Shown here: in pieces, positions 28,106-37,207 of the stretch | Layout of the letters: every line of letters starts with the position of its first letter | How positions within the stretch are numbered: position 1 is the first letter of the stretch | NCBI GenBank assembly: GCA_040756375.1 | Contig: JBFLZC010000005.1 | Coordinates: 62,001-126,000, forward strand | From: VGSG01 sp040756375 | Lineage (GTDB): Bacteria; Desulfobacterota; Desulfomonilia; Desulfomonilales; Desulfomonilaceae | Length of the DNA: 64,000 nucleotides | Direction: 5' to 3' | Position numbers and translations under genes: made by a program | Notes under the pieces: generated by a model | The model's database searches: none | What the model was told of the DNA's origin: nothing | The model's input: the letters and a program-made list of their open reading frames with translations, nothing else

Positions 28106-30703
28106 ATGCGCGCGGATAGATTCACACTCAAATCCCAGGAAGCCTTGGAACTAGCCCAGAATACGGCAGCCAAAAAAGGAAATCCTCAGGTGGAGACCGA
28201 ACACCTGCTCTTCGCCCTCTTGTCGGACGAAGAGGGAACCTGTGTGGAAATCCTCAAGCGGTTGGGTGCAGACCTGAATCGCGTTCGGAACGATGTTCAG
28301 TCCGCCATCGACAAACTCCCCCAGCAAACCGGAGGAACCCTGGCGGAACGCTATTTTTCAAATCGCCTGCGAGCTGTGCTTGAAGCCTCCTTCAAGGAAA
28401 TGGAACAGCTCAAGGACGAGTATGTCTCGGTCGAGCACATGCTCATAGCGTTGTCCGAAGCGGCCGGATCCCCTGCGCAATCCATCCTGGCACGGCATGG
28501 TGTAACCAAGGACAGAATTTATACGGTCCTCACCGACATACGGGGGACCCAGAGGATCACGGACCAAAATCCGGAAGAGAAATACCAAGCCCTCAAGAAG
28601 TTTACGAGAGACCTCACGGAGGCGGCGCGCAAGGGTAAGCTGGACCCGGTAATCGGTCGCGATGACGAAATCCGGCGCATTATTCAGGTCCTCTCGCGGC
28701 GCACCAAGAACAACCCTGTGCTGATGGGAGATCCCGGGGTCGGGAAAACCGCGATCGTGGAAGGTTTGGCGCAAAGGATCGTTTCTGGTGACGTGCCGGA
28801 GAGTCTGAAGAACAAACGAGTGCTCGCGCTCGACATCGGTCAGCTCATTGCAGGAACCAAGTACCGCGGCGAGTTCGAAGATCGCGTCAAAGCGGTTCTC
28901 AAGGAAGTTACTTCATCCGCGGGCGAAATCGTCCTCTTCATCGATGAGATGCACACTTTGGTCGGCGCGGGCGCGGCAGAAGGCGCGGTGGATGCGTCCA
29001 ACATGCTCAAACCGGCCCTTGCCAGAGGCGAGCTGCGATGCGTAGGCGCTACCACGGTGAATGAATATCGGAAATACATCGAAAAAGACGCGGCCCTTGA
29101 ACGACGCTTTCAACCGATCTATGTGGCCGAGCCCTCTGTGGAGGACTCCATTGCGATCCTGCGCGGCCTCAAAGAACGGTATGAGGTCCATCATGGGGTC
29201 CGCATCCAGGACAGCGCTATCATAGCCGCGGTGACCCTTTCCAACCGGTACATCACGGACCGGTTCCTTCCCGACAAGGCGATCGACCTTATCGACGAAG
29301 CTTCGTCTCGCCTCAGGATTGAAATCGACTCTATGCCTACGGAAATAGATGAGATCGAACGCCGCATCATTCAACTCCAAATCGAGAAACAAGCCCTGAC
29401 CAAGGAATCGGACGCGGCAAGCCGGGAGAGGCTCCAAAAAGTGAACGAAGAGATTGGGCGTCTTGGGGCCGATTCCGCACAATTGAAGGAGAAGTGGCAA
29501 AAGGAAAAGGCGATCATCTCGTCGATTCGGGAACTCAAGGAACGCCACGAACGAGCCAAGACCGATGCGGTAAAGGCAGAACGCGAAGGCGATCTGAGCA
29601 GGGCTGCAGAACTGAAATACGGCATGCTTATCTCGCTGGAGAAAGACATCAAGGAAAAGAACGAGGAGTTGGCGGCAATTCAACAGGACGGCGGTCTGCT
29701 CAAGGAAGAGGTGGGCCCGGAAGACGTAGCTGAAGTGGTTGCAAAATGGACCGGAATACCTGTCTCAAAGATGCTCGAAGGCGAGCTGGACAAATTGCTC
29801 AAGATGGAAGACCGCATAGAGAAGCGTGTCATCGGCCAACAAGAAGCGGTGGTTGCGGTTTGCGACGCAGTGCGACGGGCCAGGTCGGGACTTCAGGATC
29901 CCAACAGGCCCATCGGGTCATTCATGTTCCTCGGACCCACGGGAGTGGGCAAGACTGAGCTGGCACGAGCTCTGGCTGAGTTCCTCTTCGATGACGAACA
30001 GGCAATGGTTCGCGTGGACATGTCCGAATACATGGAACGCCACTCGGTCGCTCGCCTGATCGGCGCGCCCCCCGGATACGTAGGATACGAGGAAGGCGGA
30101 TACTTGACTGAAGCCGTGCGGCGACGTCCCTATTCGGTGGTTCTGTTTGACGAGGTGGAAAAGGCTCATCCGGAAGTCTTCAACGCGCTTCTTCAGATCC
30201 TCGACGACGGACGGCTTACCGACGGCAAGGGCCGCACGGTGGATTTCAAGAATACGATCATCATCATGACGTCCAACATAGGATCTGCCGATATCCAAGA
30301 TCTTGCGGGCAAGAACGAAGAGATGGTTCGCTCACGGGTGATGGACGCGCTCCGGCGGCACTTCAAACCGGAATTCCTCAACCGGCTGGACGACATCATC
30401 ATCTTCCACGCGCTCACGAGAGATCAGATCAAGCAGATCGTGGACATTCAGATCGCGCGCCTCAACAAGAGGCTTGCCGACAATAAGCTCGCGGTGCAAC
30501 TCGACGCGTCGGCTCGAGACATGCTCGCCAACGAGGGCTTTGATCCTCATTTCGGAGCCCGGCCACTCAAACGGGCCATTCAAAGACTCATCGAAAACCC
30601 GCTGGCCCTGCATATCCTCAAAGGCGAATTCAAACCGGGAGATACCATCCAGGTAACCACCGACGGCGACCACCTCGCATTCGCCCAGGCCAAAGCCGCG
30701 TGA
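28106..30703 (+). CDS. clpB: ClpB disaggregase chaperone
   Basis: An 865-residue AAA+ chaperone that dissolves protein aggregates together with DnaK. Domain order: N domain (about 1-145), NBD1 with Walker A GDPGVGKT and Walker B VLFIDEMHTLVGAG, the long coiled middle domain (about 405-520) characteristic of ClpB, NBD2 with GPTGVGKTELA and VVLFDEVEKAHP, then the C-terminal oligomerisation region. I start at ATG 28106 (MRADRFTLKSQEAL) because GGGAGG lies just upstream and ClpB proteins begin this way. No clear heat-shock sigma promoter was seen. Confidence 0.97.
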   Translation: MRADRFTLKSQEALELAQNTAAKKGNPQVETEHLLFALLSDEEGTCVEILKRLGADLNRVRNDVQSAIDKLPQQTGGTLAERYFSNRLRAVLEASFKEMEQLKDEYVSVEHMLIALSEAAGSPAQSILARHGVTKDRIYTVLTDIRGTQRITDQNPEEKYQALKKFTRDLTEAARKGKLDPVIGRDDEIRRIIQVLSRRTKNNPVLMGDPGVGKTAIVEGLAQRIVSGDVPESLKNKRVLALDIGQLIAGTKYRGEFEDRVKAVLKEVTSSAGEIVLFIDEMHTLVGAGAAEGAVDASNMLKPALARGELRCVGATTVNEYRKYIEKDAALERRFQPIYVAEPSVEDSIAILRGLKERYEVHHGVRIQDSAIIAAVTLSNRYITDRFLPDKAIDLIDEASSRLRIEIDSMPTEIDEIERRIIQLQIEKQALTKESDAASRERLQKVNEEIGRLGADSAQLKEKWQKEKAIISSIRELKERHERAKTDAVKAEREGDLSRAAELKYGMLISLEKDIKEKNEELAAIQQDGGLLKEEVGPEDVAEVVAKWTGIPVSKMLEGELDKLLKMEDRIEKRVIGQQEAVVAVCDAVRRARSGLQDPNRPIGSFMFLGPTGVGKTELARALAEFLFDDEQAMVRVDMSEYMERHSVARLIGAPPGYVGYEEGGYLTEAVRRRPYSVVLFDEVEKAHPEVFNALLQILDDGRLTDGKGRTVDFKNTIIIMTSNIGSADIQDLAGKNEEMVRSRVMDALRRHFKPEFLNRLDDIIIFHALTRDQIKQIVDIQIARLNKRLADNKLAVQLDASARDMLANEGFDPHFGARPLKRAIQRLIENPLALHILKGEFKPGDTIQVTTDGDHLAFAQAKAA

Positions 30704-30706
30704 AGA

Positions 30707-30775
30707 CTTTTGGGAGGTACCGGGGGAACCCTTTTCTCGGTAGAAAAGGGTCCCCCCGGAACCCCCTCCCAAAAG
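30707..30775 (+). repeat. 69-bp palindromic repeat after clpB, likely also terminator
   Basis: CTTTTGGGAGG at the left end is mirrored by CCTCCCAAAAG at the right, with an inner stem AACCCTTTTC/GAAAAGGGT around the loop TCGGTA. It begins 4 bp after the clpB stop codon. A second copy lies at 31018-31075. Confidence 0.7.
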
Positions 30776-30929
30776 ACTTCATCACTTTGGCAAACTGCTC
30801 CGCTGTGCTCCGCGAGTTTGCGGTCTCGCGCCGGCCAGCACAACGAACCACCGAAACCGATGCAGAATAACAAACGCTGCGTCGTGGGCAGTTTTGATTG
30901 CCGGCGCGTCAAGCCAGGCGCAATCTCCT

Positions 30930-30958
30930 CGTCATTCCCGTGAAAACGGGAATCCAGG
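30930..30958. repeat. Short CGTCATTCCCG palindrome unit
   Basis: CGTCATTCCCGTGAAAACGG followed by GAATCCAGG, stem ATTCCCGT/ACGGGAAT. Same family as 7120-7248 and 40356-40382. Confidence 0.6.
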
Positions 30959-31017
30959 AGGAGAGCATGGCCATGCGGCCGGGCGCCGAAGACGGTTAGG
31001 GCACCATAGTGTGAGAG

Positions 31018-31075
31018 TTTTTGGGCGAGGGTCCGGGAACCCCCTTTTTGCCAAAAAGGGAGTTCCCGGAATCCT
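31018..31075. repeat. Second copy of the clpB-downstream palindrome
   Basis: CCGGGAAC (31033-31040) pairs with GTTCCCGG (31062-31069), and CCTTTTT with AAAAAGG inside. The outer sequence TTTTTGGGCGAGGGTCCGGG matches the left arm of 30707-30775. It lies just past the 3' end of yjbQ. Confidence 0.6.
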
Positions 31076-31085
31076 GCTTCCATCA

Positions 31086-31505
31086 CTACTCCCCTATGAT
31101 CTTAACCAATGCGCGCTTACGGCGGCGGCCGTCAAATTCGCCATAGAAGATCTGTTCCCAGGGCCCGAAGTCGATCTTACCTCCGGTGATCGCCACCACT
31201 ACTTCTCTCCCCATAATTTGGCGTTTGAGGTGCGCGTCGCCGTTGTCTTCACCGGTTCGGTTGTGCAGATATTGGCTTACGGGCTCGTGAGGAGCCAATT
31301 TCTCAAGCCACTTGTCGTAATCCTGATGCAGGCCCGATTCGTCGTCGTTGATGAAAACCGACGCGGTGATGTGCATCGCGTTTACAAGACACAGGCCTTC
31401 TTTCACACCGCTCTCGCGCACTGCCTGCTCCACATCAGAGGTTATGTTGACGAATCCTCGCCTCTGCGGCACGTTGAACCACAACTCCTTTCGATGCGAT
31501 TTCAT
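31086..31505 (-). CDS. yjbQ: YjbQ/UPF0047 family protein
   Basis: A 139-residue protein of the YjbQ family, reported in the literature as having secondary thiamine-phosphate synthase activity but of unclear physiological role. It shows the conserved HITASVFINDDE segment, HLKRQIMGREVVVAITGG with the family His and Gly residues, and GPWEQIFYGEFDG near the end. A GAGGAGG ribosome site precedes ATG 31505. It is transcribed away from the CBS-protein gene. Confidence 0.92.
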   Translation of the reverse strand: MKSHRKELWFNVPQRRGFVNITSDVEQAVRESGVKEGLCLVNAMHITASVFINDDESGLHQDYDKWLEKLAPHEPVSQYLHNRTGEDNGDAHLKRQIMGREVVVAITGGKIDFGPWEQIFYGEFDGRRRKRALVKIIGE

Positions 31506-31640
31506 GGTATCCTCCTCATTAGCAGCACATGGCCGCGGTCCTTCTCAGGCCTTTATTCCAGGGAGCCTTTCACGAGGCAACAGGAAAAAAACCGGCGCGC
31601 CGGTCCCGTGCTGGGACGGCGCCTCCGCAGGAGCAAAGAC

Positions 31641-32087
31641 GTGACGACAATAGCCGACATAATGACAAAGGATGTGATCACGGTAACTGAAGAGACTCCT
31701 CTCCGGGAACTCGCGCAAATCCTCTCTGAGAAACATATCAACGGCGTGCCTGTAGTGGACGATAAAGGCACCGTGCTCGGAGTGGTCTGCGAATCCGATC
31801 TTGTAGGCCAGAACCGGCCCCTGCATATTCCCACGGTTTTCGTAATCCTCGATTCCTATATCCCGCTGGAAAGCCCGTGGCGGCTCAAGGAAGAATTCAA
31901 GCGAATCACCGCGACCAAAGTGGGCGACATCTATTCCAAGCCCGCGGTGACTCTGAGCCCAAAGGATGACATTGCCGAAGCCGCACGACTGATGGAAAAG
32001 AAGCGGTATTATACGATCCCGGTAGTAGAGGGGGGCAAGTTGGTGGGGGTAGTGGGCAAGGCGGACTTGATCAGGACATTGCTATAA
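31641..32087 (+). CDS. Tandem CBS-domain protein
   Basis: A 148-residue protein made only of two CBS domains (about 1-60 and 90-148), with IMTKDVITVTEETPLRELA, HINGVPVVDD, and a second unit with YTIPVVEGGKLVGVVGKAD. Such pairs bind adenosine nucleotides (AMP, ATP, SAM) and sense energy state. I start at GTG 31641, after CAGGAG; the frame continues upstream but without family similarity. Partner unknown. Confidence 0.85.
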   Translation: MTTIADIMTKDVITVTEETPLRELAQILSEKHINGVPVVDDKGTVLGVVCESDLVGQNRPLHIPTVFVILDSYIPLESPWRLKEEFKRITATKVGDIYSKPAVTLSPKDDIAEAARLMEKKRYYTIPVVEGGKLVGVVGKADLIRTLL

Positions 32088-32186
32088 TATTGACATTAAC
32101 TTTGCAATTACAGACGGTTGGCATGTTTTAGTCATGTATTGGTTCTAGAAAAATGACGTTTTCTCTCGAATAAACTTTAATATTTC

Positions 32187-32215
32187 TTGACAAGTCTTCG
32201 ATATCATGTTTTAAG
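32187..32215 (+). promoter_or_regulatory. Sigma-70 promoter of candidate small RNA or larB leader
   Basis: TTGACA (32187-32192), 17-bp spacer, TTTAAG (32210-32215). Predicted start of transcription is near 32222. Confidence 0.6.
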
Positions 32216-32221
32216 AGGACT

Positions 32222-32312
32222 CGTTTCAGCGGGAGGCGTAGCCCGCTGCTCAACATACCTTTTCCCCATGCGAAGCCCCGGTTCTCATCCTCCTTTCCGG
32301 GGCTTTGGTTTG
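32222..32312 (+). ncRNA. Candidate structured small RNA, or larB 5' leader attenuator
   Basis: The roughly 90-nt transcript has a perfect 7-bp hairpin CAGCGGG/CCCGCTG (32227-32248, loop AGGCGTAG), a single-stranded linker, and a 9-bp terminator-like hairpin AAGCCCCGG/CCGGGGCTT (32273-32305) followed by TGGTTTG. The terminator loop holds CATCCTCCTTT, an anti-Shine-Dalgarno sequence that could pair with ribosome sites or with GGGAGG of the first hairpin. It lies alone in a 390-bp gap, 165 bp before larB on the same strand, so it could be an independent small RNA or a regulatory leader. It matches no riboswitch I know. Confidence 0.45.
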
Positions 32313-32477
32313 TACAGACCTACCGCGAACCCCTTTTGCCGATTGCTTAGGACTGAAGCCAATCCCTGCACAGAGCGCTGGCGTCACGGCAATTGGGAAA
32401 AGACAGAACTCCAGACAATCGCTATAATGGCCGAAACGTCGTATGGCAGAAATCTATTGTCGAGGTGAAGTCCGCTC

Positions 32478-33245
32478 GTGAACCGTGACCGTGTAATCAG
32501 TTTATTGGAAGATGTGAAGGCAGGCCGCGTGGGAACCGATGAGGCCGCGCGGTTGTTTCAGGATCTCCAGACAGAGGACCTGGGATACGCGTCGGTGGAT
32601 CATCATCGCGCCTTGCGCATCGGTTTCCCCGAAGTCATCTATGGGCAGGGAAAGACCGCGGAGCAGATTGTGGGCATTTTCCGGAGCCTTCAGCCTCGTC
32701 AGGACACGATCCTGGCAACCAGGGTAGATGAAGAGAAGGCCCAGCATATTCTCAAGGAGATCCCCAAGCTGGAACACAACCCTGTTGCCCGGACACTGCT
32801 ATGGACTCGTAATGAGATTCGAATCCAGGGTCAAGGCCCGGTTCTGGTGGTGGCCGCGGGCACCTCGGATCTCGCGGTGGCCGAAGAGGCAAAGGTAACG
32901 GCTCGTGCCTTGGGCAACGAGGTCGATTCCCTGTACGACGTCGGCATAGCCGGCATCCACAGGCTCCTCGAACACGGAACCAGGCTCCGGGCTGCTTCGG
33001 TCATTATCGCGGTTGCGGGCATGGAAGGCGCGCTCCCCAGCGTAATCGGAGGATTGGTGGATCGCCCGGTAATCGCGGTCCCCACGTCGGTGGGTTACGG
33101 AGCCGCGTTCGGAGGAATCGCGGCCCTCTTGGGAATGCTCAATTCGTGCGCGGCCGGTGTGGTGGTGGTCAACATTGATAACGGATTCGGCGCGGCCTAT
33201 GCGGCGACGCTCATCAACCGTTCCAGGGACGCGGCGCGGCAGTGA
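32478..33245 (+). CDS. larB: LarB, nickel-pincer cofactor biosynthesis carboxylase/hydrolase
   Basis: A 255-residue LarB. The enzyme carboxylates and hydrolyses nicotinic acid adenine dinucleotide, the first step of the nickel-pincer nucleotide cofactor of lactate racemase and related enzymes. The C-terminal half is PurE-like (VLVVAAGTSDLAVAEEA, GIAGIHRL, VAGMEGALPSVIGGL, ATLINR). The N-terminal half has RIGFPEVIYGQGKT. LarC and LarE are not in the window. The next gene is convergent. Confidence 0.93.
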   Translation: MNRDRVISLLEDVKAGRVGTDEAARLFQDLQTEDLGYASVDHHRALRIGFPEVIYGQGKTAEQIVGIFRSLQPRQDTILATRVDEEKAQHILKEIPKLEHNPVARTLLWTRNEIRIQGQGPVLVVAAGTSDLAVAEEAKVTARALGNEVDSLYDVGIAGIHRLLEHGTRLRAASVIIAVAGMEGALPSVIGGLVDRPVIAVPTSVGYGAAFGGIAALLGMLNSCAAGVVVVNIDNGFGAAYAATLINRSRDAARQ

Positions 33246-33311
33246 CCTTCGAGGGCTTTCTCTCTTCGTAAGGGTGCACGGCCCGCCCCTACAGGGCTTC
33301 CCAACACATTC

Positions 33312-34592
33312 CTATTCTTCCAAGAAATCCAGCTTTTCCGAAACCTGTTTGACGGCCTGGACCGCGATTTCCACTTCTTCAAGGGTGTTGAAATAGCCCA
33401 GGCTGAATCTCACCGTGCCGTCAGGAAATGTCCCCAGCGCCTCATGCGCCAATGGCGCGCAGTGCAGCCCCACCCGGACGGAGATGTTGAACTTCTGCTT
33501 GAGGATTGTTCCTGCTTCTTGGGGATGCACGCTTTCGAATGTGGCAGGGATGGCCCTTCCGCCGCATCCGCCGATGGAGACCCGCAGCCCGTCCGGTAGC
33601 GCTTGGTCAAACGTCATGGAGACGATCGAGACCTGGCTCTCCGGCTTGAGCGGGCCGTACAGGGTGAGGCCGGCCACTGCATTGAGCCCGTCCACGAATG
33701 CCTTGAGCAACGCGGCCTCGTGGCGTCGGATATTCTCTACGCCGGTTTCCAGCACGAATTTCACTCCCGCACCTAGTCCCGCGATCCCCACGTTGTTGCG
33801 CGTCCCGCTCTCCAGGAGGTCGGGGAAGACATCGGGCTGTTGGTCTTCTTCCGAACGGAGCCCCGTGCCTCCCTGCTTCAGAGGTCGGACCACGCGGCCT
33901 TCCCGTACGTATAGCCCGCCGGTGCCCTGTGGGCCGTACAGTCCCTTGTGCCCAGCGAAGGCAAGATAATCGATCCCCAGTGCTTGAACGTCTATGGGAA
34001 CAGCACCTGCGCTCTGGGCAGCATCCACGAGAAGCGGTATCTCGCCGATGGCCTTTCTAATCTCGGAAAGATCTTGAATCGTGCCGCATACGTTGGACGC
34101 ATGGTTTACGGCGACGAGCGCGGTATTGGACTGGATGAGCTTTCCGAGTTCCTCGGGCCTGCAGAATCCCATCCGGTCGCATGAGCAAACCGACACGGAT
34201 ATGATGCCTCGGCGCTCAAGGTCTCGGACCGGCCGAATGACCGAATTGTGCTCCATCTGGGTGATGATGACGTGGTCCCCAGGATTTAAAACCCCGTAGA
34301 TAACCGTGTTGAGCGCTTCTGTGGCATTGAGCATGAACGCGATGCGTCTCGGATCGGCAATATTGAACAATCGCGCCAGAGAAGCCCTCGTTTCTTCCAC
34401 TATTTCGGACGCTTCCATTGACAGGTCATGCCGCGATCTTCCCGGATTGGCTCCCACGTGTTCCATGAAATGCACCATGGCCTCCACGACCTGCCGCGGC
34501 TTGGGAAAAGAGGTCGCGGCATTGTCCATGTATATGACAGGGTGGCTGCTCTTGGAATCGTGGAGGGTCATATCATTAACCGTCGCGGGCAC
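33312..34592 (-). CDS. Cysteine desulfurase family protein (EF2568-type class V aminotransferase)
   Basis: A 426-residue PLP enzyme with intact catalytic residues: His115 (MEHNSV), Asp190/Gln193 (VDAAQSAG), the Schiff-base Lys216 in FAGHKGLYGPQG and the active-site Cys in VGLHCAPLAH. IYMDNAATSFPKP, ANPGRSRH and GTVRFSLGYFNT match the class V group named after EF2568 of Enterococcus, which is often encoded with orphan SelD and selenium-dependent molybdenum hydroxylases. Here it follows the molybdenum hydroxylase operon by 234 bp on the same strand. A role in sulfurating or selenating that enzyme's cofactor is a reasonable inference. The start could be GTG 34592 or ATG 34571. Confidence 0.85.
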   Translation of the reverse strand: MPATVNDMTLHDSKSSHPVIYMDNAATSFPKPRQVVEAMVHFMEHVGANPGRSRHDLSMEASEIVEETRASLARLFNIADPRRIAFMLNATEALNTVIYGVLNPGDHVIITQMEHNSVIRPVRDLERRGIISVSVCSCDRMGFCRPEELGKLIQSNTALVAVNHASNVCGTIQDLSEIRKAIGEIPLLVDAAQSAGAVPIDVQALGIDYLAFAGHKGLYGPQGTGGLYVREGRVVRPLKQGGTGLRSEEDQQPDVFPDLLESGTRNNVGIAGLGAGVKFVLETGVENIRRHEAALLKAFVDGLNAVAGLTLYGPLKPESQVSIVSMTFDQALPDGLRVSIGGCGGRAIPATFESVHPQEAGTILKQKFNISVRVGLHCAPLAHEALGTFPDGTVRFSLGYFNTLEEVEIAVQAVKQVSEKLDFLEE

Positions 34593-34640
34593 CGCTTACC
34601 GAAGCATTGGAATTGGCCGCTATTCGGTGTGCCGTCTGCT

Positions 34641-34703
34641 GTAGGGGCGCACCTGCGCGTGCGCCCTGGACGGGCCTGGGCAGACGCGCGGGTCTGCCCC
34701 TAC
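34641..34703. repeat. GTAGGGGC-family palindromic repeat
   Basis: GTAGGGGCGCAC at the left and GTCTGCCCCTAC at the right, enclosing GCGCACCTGCGCGTGCGC and a GGGCAGAC/GTCTGCCC stem. In reverse orientation it matches 686-745 block for block. Confidence 0.65.
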
Positions 34704-34825
34704 TTGCTTGCTTGCTGTCGGTAGGCGCAAAGCCTCATGAAGATTATAAGGCAGAACGCCGCGATTTGAAGCAGCAATTCAGAGCGGATGCGTGCGGGTG
34801 TGGGTCAATGAAGTCCGTACGGTCC

Positions 34826-37204
34826 CTACTTGCCCTTCCCCTTTATTGCGGCAAGTACCTTTTCGGGTGACAGGGGCAGGTCTTTGATTCTCACGCCGAT
34901 TGCGTCCGCGACCGCGTTGGCAATAGCAGGCGCTGCCGGAACGCACGCGGGCTCGCCGATGCCTTTGAGCCCGAACGGTCCTGAAGGCTCGATAGGTTCC
35001 ACGATAACCGCGTCGATTGGAATCTTGTCCTTTGCGGTGAGGAGCTTGTAATCAAGCAGGTTCGGGTTCATGACCCGACCTGCGTTGACTTGCATCTCTT
35101 CGGTAAGGCCATACCCCGCTCCCATAATGGTCGCGCCGTAGATCTGGCCTTTGACGAGCATGGGATTGATCGCGCGACCTACATCATGCGCGGCCACATA
35201 GTTGAGTATGGTGACTTGGCCGGTCTCCTGGTCCACTTGAACTTCCACGCCGTGCGCGCCGAAGGTGTAGCAACAGGAAAGATTCCCCTTCCCTTCCGCG
35301 TTGAGCATTTCATTGGGCGGGTCGTAGAACGCTTCAGCCACGATCATTTCCCCGCGGCCGGTGCCGACCATGTGCGCGCTCCGCACGATTTGGGCCACAG
35401 GGAGCCTGAGGAGCTTGTTCTCCGGATCGCTCTTCAAGAAGATCTGGCCGTTACTAATATCAAGGTTTTCAGGATTCGAGAGCAGGTTCAGATCCACATC
35501 GGGGACTTTGAAGTCAGAGTCCTGGCGAGCCTTCTTTTGGAGATTTCGGGAAATGAGCTGCCCCATCCAGGTGGACGCCATCGCGAGCAGCTTTGCCCTC
35601 ACCTGCGCTCCTGCCATGAGTATCGCGTGACCGACCATGAAGGCGTGCCGACTGGCATGGGTGCCCACGTCCCAGGGGCAGATCTCGGTATCTCCTTGAA
35701 AGATGTTCACATCCTGAGGCCGGAATCCGGTGGCTTCCGCAACCATCTGCCTGATGATAGTCTCCGATCCCTGGCCTTGATCCGTACCTCCCGTGATCGC
35801 GGTCATTTTCCCTTCATCGTCCACCTTGAGGATGAGCCCCTGTGCATCGGACCGATAAACACGGGCGCCTCCGCCCACATGAAGAAAGCAGGCCACCCCT
35901 ACCCCGTGGCCGTCATGCTTGCCTTGTTTCTTCTTCCAATCGAGTCGGGTTTTGACCTCTTCCAGGCATTCCTTCATGGGACAGGTTGTGATCTTGAGGC
36001 CCATGGGCGAGGTCTCGTTCGGCTCGTTCGCGTTGATCAACCTGAATTCGATGGGATCTATGCCTGCTTCCAGCGCGAGCTGGTCCATGGACTGCTCAAC
36101 CACGTACGTAGCCTGCGGATTCCCGTATCCTCTCATGGCCTGCGCATAGATATTGTTCGTATACACGCACGTTGCCCTGAACGAAATATTTGGCACCCGG
36201 TACAAGGTTGAGATAGGAACCATCATCACAGACGGAGTAGTGGCGCCCCAGGACGTGTACGCGCCGTTGTCCAAGATCATCTCTACGACGCGGAACTTCA
36301 GCCGCCCGTCCTTGTCGCACCCTTGTTCTACGGTCCCGACGATAGGCTGCCTGGGCGGGCTCGCAGCGAACTCTTCCTGGCGATCGAAGAGGATCTTTAC
36401 CGGGCACTTGGTCTTCCATGCTAGTAGCACTGCTATAAATTCGTAGATATCCGTATCGAGCTTGCTGCCAAAGCTCCCACCCACGTACGGAGTCAGGATT
36501 CGGGTGCTCCCTTTGATCCCTATGTTCCGCAGGAACATATCGAGCCGGTCCTTGCCGCCAAAGGGAACGTTCGTGACGCTGGTGAATTGCAGGTTGTTGT
36601 TAACATCGAATTCCGCGATACAGCCGCTTGTTCCCATACAGACCTGATGCACCCACGTGGTCTTGAAGGTATCTTTCACGACGAACGCGGATTCTGCGCG
36701 GGCCTTTTGCACATCTCCGGCCTCGAGCTTCCACGGCAGCGGCAGGATGTTATTGCGACGAGGTTTGCCTCTGGCATCCACTTCGTGGATAAGTGGCGCG
36801 TCCTCTTTCATCGCTTCAATGGGATCGAACACAGCCGGCAGATCCTCGTATTCGACGTGGATCAATTCCAGGGCTTCTTCCGCGGTTTCCTCGTTGATCG
36901 CGGCTACCGCGGCCACTTCGTCTCGGAATTGGCGGACCTTGTCCCTCTTGAGCGCGGTCTGATCGCCCAGGAATCCCACTCGGACATCGGGAGTGTTGAA
37001 GCCGGTCAAAACCGCACGAACACCATGCAATTTTTCCGCTTTGGATGTGTCAATGTGCGCGATGCGAGCGTGCGGCCTTTTGCTGTATAGGATCTTCCCG
37101 CAAAGCATTCGGGGTGCCTTGATATCATTTATGAAACGAGCCCTGCCCGTCACCTTATCCGCATCAAACCGCGGGAACGACTTTCCCACAAATTGCTCGG
37201 CCAT
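34826..37204 (-). CDS. Xanthine dehydrogenase/CO dehydrogenase-family molybdopterin-binding large subunit
   Basis: A 792-residue molybdenum-hydroxylase catalytic subunit, third gene of a FAD / [2Fe-2S] / Mo operon. It carries the a/b hammerhead region (about 15-125), the MCD-binding segments YVGGSFGSKLD, QAMRGYGNPQATYV, TDQGQGSETI and HASRHAF, and the catalytic Glu in GLKGIGEPACVPAAPAIANAV close to the C-terminus. The family hydroxylates (or reductively dehydroxylates) aromatic heterocycles, purines or aromatic acyl-CoA. There is no AYxCSFR-type loop of aerobic CO dehydrogenase. The substrate cannot be named. The start at ATG 37204 lies 4 bp after the small-subunit stop. Confidence 0.88.
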   Translation of the reverse strand: MAEQFVGKSFPRFDADKVTGRARFINDIKAPRMLCGKILYSKRPHARIAHIDTSKAEKLHGVRAVLTGFNTPDVRVGFLGDQTALKRDKVRQFRDEVAAVAAINEETAEEALELIHVEYEDLPAVFDPIEAMKEDAPLIHEVDARGKPRRNNILPLPWKLEAGDVQKARAESAFVVKDTFKTTWVHQVCMGTSGCIAEFDVNNNLQFTSVTNVPFGGKDRLDMFLRNIGIKGSTRILTPYVGGSFGSKLDTDIYEFIAVLLAWKTKCPVKILFDRQEEFAASPPRQPIVGTVEQGCDKDGRLKFRVVEMILDNGAYTSWGATTPSVMMVPISTLYRVPNISFRATCVYTNNIYAQAMRGYGNPQATYVVEQSMDQLALEAGIDPIEFRLINANEPNETSPMGLKITTCPMKECLEEVKTRLDWKKKQGKHDGHGVGVACFLHVGGGARVYRSDAQGLILKVDDEGKMTAITGGTDQGQGSETIIRQMVAEATGFRPQDVNIFQGDTEICPWDVGTHASRHAFMVGHAILMAGAQVRAKLLAMASTWMGQLISRNLQKKARQDSDFKVPDVDLNLLSNPENLDISNGQIFLKSDPENKLLRLPVAQIVRSAHMVGTGRGEMIVAEAFYDPPNEMLNAEGKGNLSCCYTFGAHGVEVQVDQETGQVTILNYVAAHDVGRAINPMLVKGQIYGATIMGAGYGLTEEMQVNAGRVMNPNLLDYKLLTAKDKIPIDAVIVEPIEPSGPFGLKGIGEPACVPAAPAIANAVADAIGVRIKDLPLSPEKVLAAIKGKGK

Positions 37205-37207
37205 GAT

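Noticed and set aside
32187..32468. 93-codon plus-strand frame before larB
   Set aside because: Begins in the promoter and passes through two RNA hairpins; no family resemblance.
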